DNA of 64,000 bases from Pedobacter jejuensis (GTDB lineage Bacteria; Bacteroidota; Bacteroidia; Sphingobacteriales; Sphingobacteriaceae), in the NCBI RefSeq assembly GCF_003725795.1, contig NZ_RBEE01000045.1, positions 1 through 64,000 on the forward strand, in the 5' to 3' direction. The translations under genes were made by a program, and so were the position numbers. The notes under the pieces were generated by a model, which was not told the DNA's origin, ran no database searches, and was given only the letters and a program-made list of their open reading frames with translations. Below, in pieces: positions 55,414 through 63,884 of the stretch (positions within the stretch are counted from its first letter, which is position 1; each line of letters starts with the position of its first letter).

Positions 55414-56196
55414 CTAAATTTCGCTGACAAATTCTTGCATTGCCAACCCGGGATTATCCGTTTTCATAAAATTTTCTCCGATTAAAAACCCGTTAAATCC
55501 GGCAGCTTTTAAATCACTTATTATCTTAGGGTTACTGATTGCGCTTTCAGAAATTTTCAAAAACTCGTTTGGAATTTTATTAACCAAATCGAAGGATGTT
55601 TGAATGTTAACGGTAAAATCACCAAGGTTTCTATTGTTTACACCAATCGCATCTAAATGCGGACAAATGCTTCTATCCAATTCTTCAAAATTATGCACTT
55701 CTAAAAGCACATTTAAACCTAAATTTTGCGCAAATTTTCCAAAATCATTAATTTGTTTTGGTGTTAATATCGAGGCGATTAAAAGAATAATATCTGCTCC
55801 CCAGGCTTTGGCTTCTAAAATCTGGTATTCATCAATCATGAAATCTTTTCTCAAAATCGGGATATCATTTGCAGCCCTTGCGGCTAGAATATCATCTGGT
55901 TTACCTCCAAAGAAATCTACATCAGTTAAAACAGAAAGTGCAGAAGCTCCAGCATAATTGTATGCTTTTGTAACTTCAGCTACATCAGCAGTCCCATTAA
56001 TTAATCCTTTCGAAGGCGAACGACGTTTAAATTCAGCGATAATTCCGGTTCTATCTTCAGCCAGTAAGAATTCTTTGAAGGAATAAGGGGTTCTTTTAAA
56101 GTGAGTGGATTGCTCCAAATCCTTAATAGAAACTAATGCTTTCGCATCGGCTACCTCTTGTTGTTTGCGTAATACGATTTTATCTAAAATATTCAT
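55414..56196 (-). CDS. trpC: Indole-3-glycerol phosphate synthase
   Basis: A 260-residue TIM-barrel enzyme that closes the indole ring in tryptophan synthesis. IVLRKQQEVADAK starts the fold; EFKRRSPSKG, ALSVLTDVDFFGG, RKDFMIDEYQILEAKAWGAD and GVNNRNLGDF hold the catalytic residues. It is separated from trpG by a palindromic repeat at 56209-56301, and trpD, usually between them, is absent. Confidence 0.96.
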   Translation of the reverse strand: MNILDKIVLRKQQEVADAKALVSIKDLEQSTHFKRTPYSFKEFLLAEDRTGIIAEFKRRSPSKGLINGTADVAEVTKAYNYAGASALSVLTDVDFFGGKPDDILAARAANDIPILRKDFMIDEYQILEAKAWGADIILLIASILTPKQINDFGKFAQNLGLNVLLEVHNFEELDRSICPHLDAIGVNNRNLGDFTVNIQTSFDLVNKIPNEFLKISESAISNPKIISDLKAAGFNGFLIGENFMKTDNPGLAMQEFVSEI

Positions 56197-56208
56197 TTAC
56201 TTTTCTAT

Positions 56209-56301
56209 AGGTCATCATTGCGATGTATGAAGCCATCTTCCGACGTTTGCCAGGTGTTTAACCCTAAGCATTAAGATTGCTTCGTGCCTCGCAATGACGA
56301 G
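56209..56301. repeat. Palindromic dispersed repeat between trpG and trpC
   Basis: GTCATCATTGCGATG and GAAGCCATCTT on the left are mirrored by AAGATTGCTTCG and CTCGCAATGACGAG on the right, giving an imperfect palindrome of about 92 bp. The CGTCATTGCGAGG word is a widely dispersed REP/BIME-type sequence. A T-tract follows on the plus strand only, so this is not a terminator for the minus-strand trp genes. Confidence 0.8.
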
Positions 56302-56307
56302 TTTTTT

Positions 56308-56919
56308 TTAAGATGTCAACCAATTCTGCATCATCTGCTTTCCATACTCCGTTAATACGCTTTCGGGATGAAACTGAACTCCTCTTACATCAAGTGTTTC
56401 GTGTCTCAAAGCCATAATTTCATTCTTATGATCTCTGGCAGTAATTTTTAAGCATGCCGGGAAATTTTCTTTGCTCACCACCCAACTGTGGTATCTACCA
56501 ACATTAATGGTTTGCGGGCACTCCCAAAATAACGATTCTTCTCCATCAACAACGGTAACCGGGGTAGCAATACCATGCATTGGTCGACCTAGATTTAAAA
56601 GTGTACCTCCAAAAGCTTCGGCAATAGCCTGTTGACCTAAACAAACGCCAAAAATACTTTTTGTTGGCGCATAAGTTTTAATAACATCAAGCAGTAAACC
56701 AGCTTCTTCAGGAATTCCGGGACCGGGAGAAAGTAAAATCTTGTCATACTGCTCAACATCGGCGAGTTCGAATTTATCATTACGCCAAACCTCAGCATCG
56801 TAACCAACTTCATTAATCAAATGAACCAGGTTATAAGTGAAACTATCATAGTTATCAATTACCAGAACTTTACCCTTACCCTCTGAAGAGTGAATATTAT
56901 TGTTTATATCTCTTTCCAT
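56308..56919 (-). CDS. trpG: Anthranilate synthase component II (glutamine amidotransferase)
   Basis: A 203-residue class I glutamine amidotransferase subunit, which supplies ammonia to TrpE. The triad is visible: Cys93 in GVCLGQQAIA and His184-x-Glu186 in QFHPES. KVLVIDNYDSFTYNLVHL starts the fold. A para-aminobenzoate role (PabA) is also possible for this family, but adjacency to trpE favours TrpG. It follows trpE by 44 bp and is separated from trpC by a repeat. Confidence 0.94.
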   Translation of the reverse strand: MERDINNNIHSSEGKGKVLVIDNYDSFTYNLVHLINEVGYDAEVWRNDKFELADVEQYDKILLSPGPGIPEEAGLLLDVIKTYAPTKSIFGVCLGQQAIAEAFGGTLLNLGRPMHGIATPVTVVDGEESLFWECPQTINVGRYHSWVVSKENFPACLKITARDHKNEIMALRHETLDVRGVQFHPESVLTEYGKQMMQNWLTS

Positions 56920-56963
56920 TTTTTTTTTAGCTTATTCACACATCATCCATCTTACATCCTACA

Positions 56964-58361
56964 TCAAATACCTACCGCCATTTCTATCGCTTTCCGTAAA
57001 GCGGCAATCTTATTATTCACTTCCTGCATTTCGGTTTCAGGAACCGAATCTGCAACAATGCCCGCACCGGCACGATAATGCAGTTCGTTATTTTTGCTCA
57101 TAAAAGTTCTAATCATAATGGCATGATTAAAATCTTCGTTAAAGCCCATAAAACCTATAGCTCCAGCGTAAAAGTTACGCCCAAGTTTTTCATTTTCATC
57201 AATCAGTTGCATGGCCTTATATTTCGGCGCACCACTTAAAGTTCCGGCCGGATAAGTGTCTGCAACTACTTTAAAAGCGCTTACATCATCCTGTAAATTG
57301 CCGCTAACCTTACTTACTAAATGAATTAAGTGCGAGTAATATTGAACTTCTTTAAAAGATTTTACTTCTACCCGATTGCAATGTCTGCTCAAATCGTTTC
57401 GAGCCAAATCTACAAGCATTACGTGTTCGGCACTTTCTTTTGGGTCTTGCTCTAACTTTTTAGCCTGTTCTGCATCTTCAATATCATTTCCACTGCGTTT
57501 AAAAGTACCTGCGATTGGGAAAATATTTGCGGTATTGTTTTTTATGGTAATCTGAGCTTCGGGAGATGAACCAAAAAGCTTAAAATTTCCATAATCAAAA
57601 TAAAATAAATATGGCGATGGATTTATAGAACGCAGACATCTGTAAACATTAAATTCATCTCCAACAAATGCCTGTTTAAAAGCTCTTGAGGGCACAATCT
57701 GAAAAACATCGCCACGATAAATATGCTTTTGAAGCTTTTCTACTAACTGAATAAAGCCCTCATCGGTTAGGTTTGAAGTTTCTTCGCCTTTGGTTTGAAA
57801 TTTATATTCAGGGTAGTTTTTATTCTGAATCAGGTATTCCATTTTTTCCAAACCACCTTCTTCTTCACCATCAAATGTATTTCTGAATAAAGTAATTTCG
57901 TTTTTGAAATGATCAATTGCAATTATGTATCGGTACAAATGGTATTGCATTTCAGGAATTTCTTCACCTTCGGGAGTTTCAGAAACGAATTTAATATCTT
58001 CAAAATGTTGAACGGCGTTCCAGGTAAAATAACCGAATAAACCGCTTGTAATAAATTTTATCTCCGGTATTTCCGTTTCTATAAATTTGTTTTTAAACGC
58101 AGATATTTGTTCTGTTAGGTTGTCAGCATCGGTTATTTCAACCGATCCGTCTGGAAAATAACTTTCCAACCTATTGCCTTTTAAGATGATTCCTGCAACT
58201 GGGTCTGCACAAACAAAACTCATTGAATTTTCGCGACTATGGTAATCGGAACTTTCCAATAAAATACTGTTCGGGTAAACATCGCGTAAACGCAAATAAA
58301 TGCTTACTGGTGTTGTGGTATCGGCAAGTAATTTTTTATAAGTGGTGGTTATTTTAAACAT
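56964..58361 (-). CDS. trpE: Anthranilate synthase component I
   Basis: A 465-residue chorismate-using subunit that makes anthranilate. The LLESSD motif near residues 34-39 is the tryptophan feedback-binding element. The chorismate domain shows RNDLSRHCNRVEV, YPAGTLSGAPKYKAMQLI and FYAGAIGFMGFN. It is preceded by an attenuator at 58412-58452 and a leader peptide with two Trp codons. Regulation by both feedback and attenuation is thus likely. Confidence 0.96.
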   Translation of the reverse strand: MFKITTTYKKLLADTTTPVSIYLRLRDVYPNSILLESSDYHSRENSMSFVCADPVAGIILKGNRLESYFPDGSVEITDADNLTEQISAFKNKFIETEIPEIKFITSGLFGYFTWNAVQHFEDIKFVSETPEGEEIPEMQYHLYRYIIAIDHFKNEITLFRNTFDGEEEGGLEKMEYLIQNKNYPEYKFQTKGEETSNLTDEGFIQLVEKLQKHIYRGDVFQIVPSRAFKQAFVGDEFNVYRCLRSINPSPYLFYFDYGNFKLFGSSPEAQITIKNNTANIFPIAGTFKRSGNDIEDAEQAKKLEQDPKESAEHVMLVDLARNDLSRHCNRVEVKSFKEVQYYSHLIHLVSKVSGNLQDDVSAFKVVADTYPAGTLSGAPKYKAMQLIDENEKLGRNFYAGAIGFMGFNEDFNHAIMIRTFMSKNNELHYRAGAGIVADSVPETEMQEVNNKIAALRKAIEMAVGI

Positions 58362-58411
58362 TTTTTCTCTGTTGTCGACATTGCAAAATAAAAAGCTATA
58401 ACGAAATTATT

Positions 58412-58452
58412 AATAAATAAAAAGCCCGACGTGTGGTTCTACGCCGGGCTTT
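58412..58452 (-). terminator. trp attenuator terminator hairpin
   Basis: On the minus strand AGCCCGGCG, loop TAGAACCACA, CGTCGGGCT form a GC-rich stem followed by TTTTTATTTATT, about 50 bp before trpE. A competing helix joins CCGGCGTAG (58447-58439) with TTGCGCCGG (58511-58503), nine base pairs including G-U, which would block the terminator. Confidence 0.85.
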
Positions 58453-58492
58453 AATGGTTCTTTTAAGTTTTAGGTTGATAAAAATATTTTCC

Positions 58493-58561
58493 TCATACGC
58501 AGCCGGCGCAATTCTGTTTTGAATTACTTTGCCAAAGCCATGTATGTATATTGTTAATCAT
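58493..58561 (-). CDS. trpL: trp leader peptide (22 aa)
   Basis: ATG at 58561 opens MINNIHTWLWQSNSKQNCAG, then CV and a TGA at 58495-58493. Trp codons 8 and 10 (Trp-Leu-Trp) are the sensing codons; codons 17-20 overlap the upstream arm of the antiterminator. If the ribosome stalls at Trp the arm stays free to form the antiterminator; if it reaches the stop the arm is covered and the terminator forms. A -7 box (58575-58568) ends only 6 bp before the ATG, so the leader could be leaderless. Confidence 0.85.
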   Translation of the reverse strand: MINNIHTWLWQSNSKQNCAGCV

Positions 58562-58567
58562 GTGCGA

Positions 58568-58575
58568 CAAAAATA
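58568..58575 (-). promoter_or_regulatory. -7 box of the trp promoter
   Basis: TATTTTTG on the minus strand fits TAnnTTTG. At 20 bp further upstream the sequence is ATTT, only a partial -33 match. The expected start site falls at or within a few bases of the trpL ATG. Confidence 0.6.
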
Positions 58576-58627
58576 TAAAGAATTTTGAAAAATGGAAATA
58601 TTTATACAAATAAGTTGAGTGATATTT

Positions 58628-58817
58628 AACCGCAAAGGTAGCAAAGTAAAATCGCAAAGAACGCTAAGCGGGATTTCTAGAACCATTTTACCACAGAGAA
58701 AATAAAAAAGAGGCCCAAAGCACATTAAACTTATATATTTTTCGCTGTGCCCTCTGTGAAATCTTGGTGTGCTCTGTTGTAAAAAAATCTTTGCTCAACT
58801 TTGTGCGCTTTGCGATT
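58628..58817. repeat. Nested inverted repeat between trpL and a membrane gene
   Basis: ACCGCAAAG near 58629 is mirrored by CTTTGCGATT at 58808-58817; inside, ACCACAGAG near 58690 faces CTCTGTTGT near 58772, and AGAGGCCCAAAGCACA faces GCTGTGCCCTCT. This looks like a dispersed MITE-like element. No gene lies within it. Confidence 0.55.
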
Positions 58818-58825
58818 AAATGCCT

Positions 58826-59269
58826 TTAAGAAACTCCAAAGAAACTTCTTCCAGGTACATCTTTAACCATTAATAAAATGGTTACGATAATTATAATCAA
58901 TGCTAAGCCAAAAAATATGGAGATGGTTCGGTGTTTGGCAACAGCATCTACCAGTTTTTTTGATTTTGAATTGCCGATGGTAATTAAAATAATGGCAATA
59001 ATCATCATGCTGATGTGTTCCATTTTCCAATAGCGACCAACTGCATTGCTGCTATCTACTTTGTACCAATCGCCCATAAAGTAGAGGGCTAAACCAATTA
59101 GCAATTGAATGTGAGCGCTTATTAAAGTAAATACATTTAACTTTCTATCGCCTTCTGTATAGGTTTTATTACCTAACCAACCCGATAATGCTTTGATTAC
59201 AGCTACAACTAATAGAATAAGAACAATATAGCGCCATCCAGAGTGGGCACTTTTTAAAATTTGATACAT
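58826..59269 (-). CDS. Four-helix inner-membrane protein
   Basis: A 147-residue protein with four hydrophobic segments (about residues 12-30, 47-65, 84-102 and 119-138). The Met at 59269 is preferred as start, since MYQILKSAHSGWRYIVLILL is the usual beginning, while 19 earlier residues are not typical. The conserved HSGWRY and the two other His/Trp residues (KMEHISMM) recall cytochrome-like membrane proteins, but heme binding is speculative. Confidence 0.75.
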   Translation of the reverse strand: MYQILKSAHSGWRYIVLILLVVAVIKALSGWLGNKTYTEGDRKLNVFTLISAHIQLLIGLALYFMGDWYKVDSSNAVGRYWKMEHISMMIIAIILITIGNSKSKKLVDAVAKHRTISIFFGLALIIIIVTILLMVKDVPGRSFFGVS

Positions 59270-59383
59270 AGTTATGATATTTTGTTGGTCAAAAGTAACG
59301 ATTAATTGTAAAAAATAGGTTAACAAGCAACTTCAACATTAATTTATATTAGTTTTAAACAAAATAAACCCCCTAAACATATT

Positions 59384-62300
59384 ATGAAGAAAATTTTACT
59401 CGCCTTTGTGCTGGTATTTTCCTCTACAATTCTGTTTGCGCAGCAAACTACCTATCCGGTTAATGGTTCTTACGACACCAGACCAGGTATGTTTGCCTTC
59501 ACAAATGCAACAATTGTAGTTAATGCCAATCAAACTCTAACAAATGCAACATTATTAATCAAAGGTTCTACCATTCAGGCTGTTGGCTCGGGTTTGGCTG
59601 TACCTAAAGGTTATGTTGTTGTAGATTTAAAAGGAAAATTTGTTTATCCTTCGCTTATTGATGCTTTTACAAGCTACGGAATTCCTGAGGTAACTGTTCA
59701 GGGTCGTGGGTTTGCAGGTGGCGGTCAGCGTCAATCCATTTTTGTATCCACCAAAAAAGGTGCTTACGGCTGGAATGAATCCATCCGTCCAGAAACCCAA
59801 GTTAAATCAATTTTTACTGTTGATAGTAAAAAAGCTGATGATCTACGTAAGGCCGGTTTCGGAAGTGTAAATTCTATAAGTCGCGATGGTATTGCTCGTG
59901 GTGTATCAGCAGCTGTAACTTTAAATGAGGGTTCTGATAACAACGTGTTTTTAAAAGACCAAACCGCAGCAAACTATTCATTTAACAAAGGGTCATCATC
60001 AAATGATTATCCAACATCGTTAATGGGTTCAATCGCATTGCTGCGCCAAACCTATTACGATGCTCAATGGTATGGCAAGCAAAAGGAAGAGTACAATATT
60101 TCGCTTGAAGAATTCGGCAAACAGCAAACAATGCCTCAAATTTTCGAGGTTGATGGTTGGGCAAATGTACTTCGTGCTGATAAAATCGCTAAGGAATTTG
60201 GCAAACAGTACATCATCAAATCTACTGGCGATGAATATCAAAGGATTAAAGAAGTTAAAGCTACTGGTGCAAGTTTAATTATTCCATTGGTTTTTCCTAA
60301 AGCTTACGATGTGGAAGATCCTGCGGAAGCTAGAAACATTACTTTAACCCAAATGAAAGCTTGGGAAATGGCACCAACAAATCCTGCTGCATTAGAAAAA
60401 GCAGGAATTAAGTTTGCTTTAACTGCTTTTGGATTAGATAATACCCGTGATTTTTGGGGAAATATCCGCACTGCGATTGAAAATGGTTTAACTGAAAAAC
60501 AAGCCCTATCATCGATTACAGAAATTCCTGCTTCATTTTTAGGTATTAGCGATAAAGTTGGTAGTTTGGAAAAAGGCAAAGTGGCTAACTTTTTAATCTC
60601 ATCAGATAATTTATTCAAAAAAGAAAACATCATTTTCGAAAACTGGGTGCAAGGTAAACGTTACATCGTTAATAAAATGGATGTATCAGATGTTCGTGGA
60701 AATTACAACTTAATCGTTGATGGCATTAGCGGTGGCTTGTTATTAAAAATTACCGGAACTACTGGTGGCTCAACAGCAGCTATCGAAAGAAGCGGGGTTG
60801 ATAGTGTTAAAACAACGGCAACTTTTACCAGAAATGGCGATTGGGTAAGCATCAATTTTAACTTAAAGAAAAACCCAAAAGGCGATGTTCGCTTGAGCGG
60901 TTACTTAACCTCTGCTAGTCCTTTAACTTTTAAAGGTGAAGCAGCATTACCCGATGGAACTTTTGGCAAGTTTACTGCAACATATAAAGATGCGGCAAAA
61001 GAAATGCCTAAACGCGATGAACCAAAACCAACTTTAGCAGTTGGTACTTTACTTTATCCATTTGGTGCTTTTGGAAATGCAGAATTGCCAAAACAAGAAA
61101 GTGTATTAATTAAAAATGCTACCGTTTGGACAAATGAAAAAGAAGGTGTTCTTCAAAACGCCGATGTACTTTTAGAAAACGGAAAAATTAAAGCTGTTGG
61201 TAAAAATTTATCTGCAGGAAGCGCAAAAGTAATTGATGGTACGGGCAAACACGTTACGGCTGGAATTATTGATGAACATTCGCACATTGCCGGTAGCGGT
61301 GGTATTAACGAAGGTGCGCAATCTGTTTCAGCAGAAGTTCGCATTTCAGATATTATCAACTCAGAAGATGTAAACATTTATCGCCAATTGGCGGGTGGTG
61401 TTACAACTTCTCAAATTTTACATGGTTCAGCAAACCCAATTGGTGGCCAATCTCAATTAATTAAATTACGTTGGGGTAAAGCGCCTGAAGAATTAAAATT
61501 TGCAGGTTCTGATGGTTTCATCAAGTTTGCATTAGGCGAAAACGTTAAGCAAAGTAATTTTGGTACAGGTGCACGTTTCCCGGTAACACGCATGGGTGTT
61601 GAGCAAACTTTTGTTGATGAATTTACCCGTGCTAAAGAATACGAAAAAGCGATGAAAGTTAAAGGCAACAGCGTTCGCAGAGATTTAGAATTAGATGCAA
61701 TCGTAGAAATTTTAAATAACAAACGCTTTATTACTTGTCACTCTTATGTGCAAAGTGAAATTAACATGTTAATCCATGTTGCAGATAGCTTGGGTTTCAA
61801 AATCAATACGTTTACACACATTTTAGAAGGTTATAAAGTAGCCGATAAAATGAAAGCTCATGGTATTGCAGGTTCTACCTTTTCAGATTGGTGGGCTTAT
61901 AAAAATGAAGTTGCAGAAGCTATTCCTTTCAACGGAAAAATTATGCACAACGTTGGTGTAACAACTGCTTTCAACTCTGATGATGCTGAGATGGCTCGTC
62001 ACTTAAATCAGGAAGCTGGAAAAGCCATTCTGTATGGTGGCGTACCGGAAGAAGACGCATTAAAATTTGTGACTCTAAATCCTGCCCGCATGCTTCATAT
62101 TGATGATAAAGTAGGAAGTTTAAAACCAGGAAAAGATGCTGATGTGGTAATCTGGTCGGCAGCACCGCTTTCTATTTATGCAAAAGCAGAAAAAACTTTT
62201 GTTGATGGCATTGCCTATTGGGATATGGAAAAAGATGCTATAACCATCAAAACGCAACAAGCAGAGAAAGCTCGTTTAATTCAGAAGATGTTGGATAGCA

Positions 62301-62413
62301 AAAGCAGCGGCGTTCGCACACAACGTCCGTTTGGGAATGCACCACGCCTTTACAATTGCGAAACTTTAGAAGAATATTCAGCAGAATTAAATGAGAAAGA
62401 ACATGCAAACTAA
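59384..62413 (+). CDS. Secreted protein with two amidohydrolase-like modules
   Basis: A 1009-residue exported protein (signal peptide MKKILLAFVLVFSSTILFAQ). The N-terminal module (about residues 25-430) has the fold ends of an amidohydrolase (GSLEKGKVANFLIS) but its would-be HxH is absent (FVYPSLIDAFTSYG). A middle beta domain follows, then a second module from about 565 with the intact metal motif IIDEHSHIAGSG, further histidines (ITCHSYVQ, THILEGYK) and FNSDDAEMARHLN. It overlaps the next gene by 11 bp. Substrate unknown; peptidase/imidazolonepropionase-like families are relatives. Confidence 0.85.
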   Translation: MKKILLAFVLVFSSTILFAQQTTYPVNGSYDTRPGMFAFTNATIVVNANQTLTNATLLIKGSTIQAVGSGLAVPKGYVVVDLKGKFVYPSLIDAFTSYGIPEVTVQGRGFAGGGQRQSIFVSTKKGAYGWNESIRPETQVKSIFTVDSKKADDLRKAGFGSVNSISRDGIARGVSAAVTLNEGSDNNVFLKDQTAANYSFNKGSSSNDYPTSLMGSIALLRQTYYDAQWYGKQKEEYNISLEEFGKQQTMPQIFEVDGWANVLRADKIAKEFGKQYIIKSTGDEYQRIKEVKATGASLIIPLVFPKAYDVEDPAEARNITLTQMKAWEMAPTNPAALEKAGIKFALTAFGLDNTRDFWGNIRTAIENGLTEKQALSSITEIPASFLGISDKVGSLEKGKVANFLISSDNLFKKENIIFENWVQGKRYIVNKMDVSDVRGNYNLIVDGISGGLLLKITGTTGGSTAAIERSGVDSVKTTATFTRNGDWVSINFNLKKNPKGDVRLSGYLTSASPLTFKGEAALPDGTFGKFTATYKDAAKEMPKRDEPKPTLAVGTLLYPFGAFGNAELPKQESVLIKNATVWTNEKEGVLQNADVLLENGKIKAVGKNLSAGSAKVIDGTGKHVTAGIIDEHSHIAGSGGINEGAQSVSAEVRISDIINSEDVNIYRQLAGGVTTSQILHGSANPIGGQSQLIKLRWGKAPEELKFAGSDGFIKFALGENVKQSNFGTGARFPVTRMGVEQTFVDEFTRAKEYEKAMKVKGNSVRRDLELDAIVEILNNKRFITCHSYVQSEINMLIHVADSLGFKINTFTHILEGYKVADKMKAHGIAGSTFSDWWAYKNEVAEAIPFNGKIMHNVGVTTAFNSDDAEMARHLNQEAGKAILYGGVPEEDALKFVTLNPARMLHIDDKVGSLKPGKDADVVIWSAAPLSIYAKAEKTFVDGIAYWDMEKDAITIKTQQAEKARLIQKMLDSKSSGVRTQRPFGNAPRLYNCETLEEYSAELNEKEHAN

Positions 62414-63725
62414 CATAAAATATTTACTGGGTTTAGCTTTATCAGCATCAAGTCTGATGTGTTTTGCTCAAGCCAACATATCGCCTGCAAAAAAACAAAC
62501 CAAAACCATCGCGATAACTGGCGCAACTGTACATGTAGGCAATGGAACAGTCATCGAAAATGGCACAATCCTTTTTGGTAATGGAAAAATTATATCGGTT
62601 ACTGCCGGCGGACAAGTACCACAAGGTGATGTTATGAATATTAATGCGTCTGGAAAACACATTTACCCGGGCTTAATTGCGGCGACAACAAACTTAGGTT
62701 TAATCGAAACAGAATCGATAAAAGCAACTTTAGATTATCAGGAAATTGGTGATTACAATTCACACATTCGTTCTATTGTTGCGTATAATACCGATTCGAA
62801 AGTTCCGGCTACTTTAAGAAGCAACGGTATTTTGATGGCGCAACCAACACCTCAAGGCGGAACAGTTTCAGGAAGTTCTTCGGTTGTTCAGTTGGATGCC
62901 TGGAATTGGGAAGATGCTGCTGTAAAAACAGATGACGCCATGCACATGACCTGGCCAGTTACACCACGTTTTAGAGGAGGATTTGGTGGTTTTGGTAGAG
63001 GCCCGGCTACATCACCAGAATTGCTAAATGAACGTACACAAGCTGCAATTAGTCAACTAAATTCATTTTTTGCAGAAGCCAAAGCGTATTCAGAAATGGG
63101 CAAACCTGAGGTAATTAATAATCGTTTTGATGCCATGAAGAAAGTTTTTTCTGGCGCAGAAAAATTATTTATTGCTGCTGAAAGTCAGAAAGACATCGTT
63201 GCTGCTGTCAACTTTGCCAAAAAATTCGGCATTACTCCGGTAATTACCGGGGCTGATGAAGCTTATTTAGTTATCGATTTCTTAAAAGACAATAACATTT
63301 CTGTTGTGGTTAAACAACCTCATGCTTTACCAAACAATAACGATGATGATGTAAATATGCCATACAAAAATGCTGCTGTTTTAGCAAACGCAGGCTTAAA
63401 TGTAGTACTGAGCATTGATGGTTACTGGCAACAACGCAACCTTCCGTTTATGGCCGGTACGGTTACCGCTTGGGGTTTGGATAAAGAAAAAGCTTTATCA
63501 ACAATTACCCTAAATGCTGCAAAAGCAATGGGTATTGATAAAACTACCGGAAGTATAGAAACCGGAAAAGATGCTACTTTATTTATATCTGCAGGTGATG
63601 CTTTAGACATGAGAACCAATAAAGTTGAGCAGGCTTTTATTCAGGGAAGAGATATTAACCTGGATAATTTGCACAAACAATTGGATAAAAAATTCAGTGA
63701 TAAATATACCGCTGAGAAAAAATAG
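62403..63725 (+). CDS. Secreted amidohydrolase-like protein without metal motif
   Basis: A 440-residue exported protein; the Met at 62403 gives the signal peptide MQTNIKYLLGLALSASSLMC ending near FAQ. It keeps the amidohydrolase frame (YPGLIAATTNLGLI at the usual HxH position, ITLNAAKAMGIDKTTGSIETG at the end) but the metal-binding HxH is missing. It overlaps the preceding gene by 11 bp, so both are made together and may form a complex. It may be a non-catalytic partner of the protein encoded just before. Confidence 0.82.
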   Translation: MQTNIKYLLGLALSASSLMCFAQANISPAKKQTKTIAITGATVHVGNGTVIENGTILFGNGKIISVTAGGQVPQGDVMNINASGKHIYPGLIAATTNLGLIETESIKATLDYQEIGDYNSHIRSIVAYNTDSKVPATLRSNGILMAQPTPQGGTVSGSSSVVQLDAWNWEDAAVKTDDAMHMTWPVTPRFRGGFGGFGRGPATSPELLNERTQAAISQLNSFFAEAKAYSEMGKPEVINNRFDAMKKVFSGAEKLFIAAESQKDIVAAVNFAKKFGITPVITGADEAYLVIDFLKDNNISVVVKQPHALPNNNDDDVNMPYKNAAVLANAGLNVVLSIDGYWQQRNLPFMAGTVTAWGLDKEKALSTITLNAAKAMGIDKTTGSIETGKDATLFISAGDALDMRTNKVEQAFIQGRDINLDNLHKQLDKKFSDKYTAEKK

Positions 63726-63744
63726 ATTTGATTTTTCTAATTTA

Positions 63745-63781
63745 AAAAACCTTCATCGATTAGTTTTGATGGAGGTTTTTA
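63745..63781 (+). terminator. Intrinsic terminator after the amidohydrolase pair
   Basis: AACCTTCATC and GATGGAGGTT (with one G-T pair) enclose a 10-nt loop and are followed by Ts, about 20 bp after the stop. Confidence 0.85.
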
Positions 63782-63884
63782 TTTTATAAATTTAAAAACC
63801 AAAAGCTTATCACAAGAACTATTTATTATCTTCTTTAATTTCCTTCTCACTCTTCATTTTCTACAAATTTCAATCAAAAAAACA

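Noticed and set aside
55215..55427. 70-codon plus-strand frame overlapping the end of trpC
   Set aside because: It starts with TTG, has no recognisable motif and overlaps a well-supported gene on the other strand.
56209..56301. trpC attenuator
   Set aside because: The T-tract is on the plus strand and the palindrome resembles a common dispersed repeat; no leader peptide is found.
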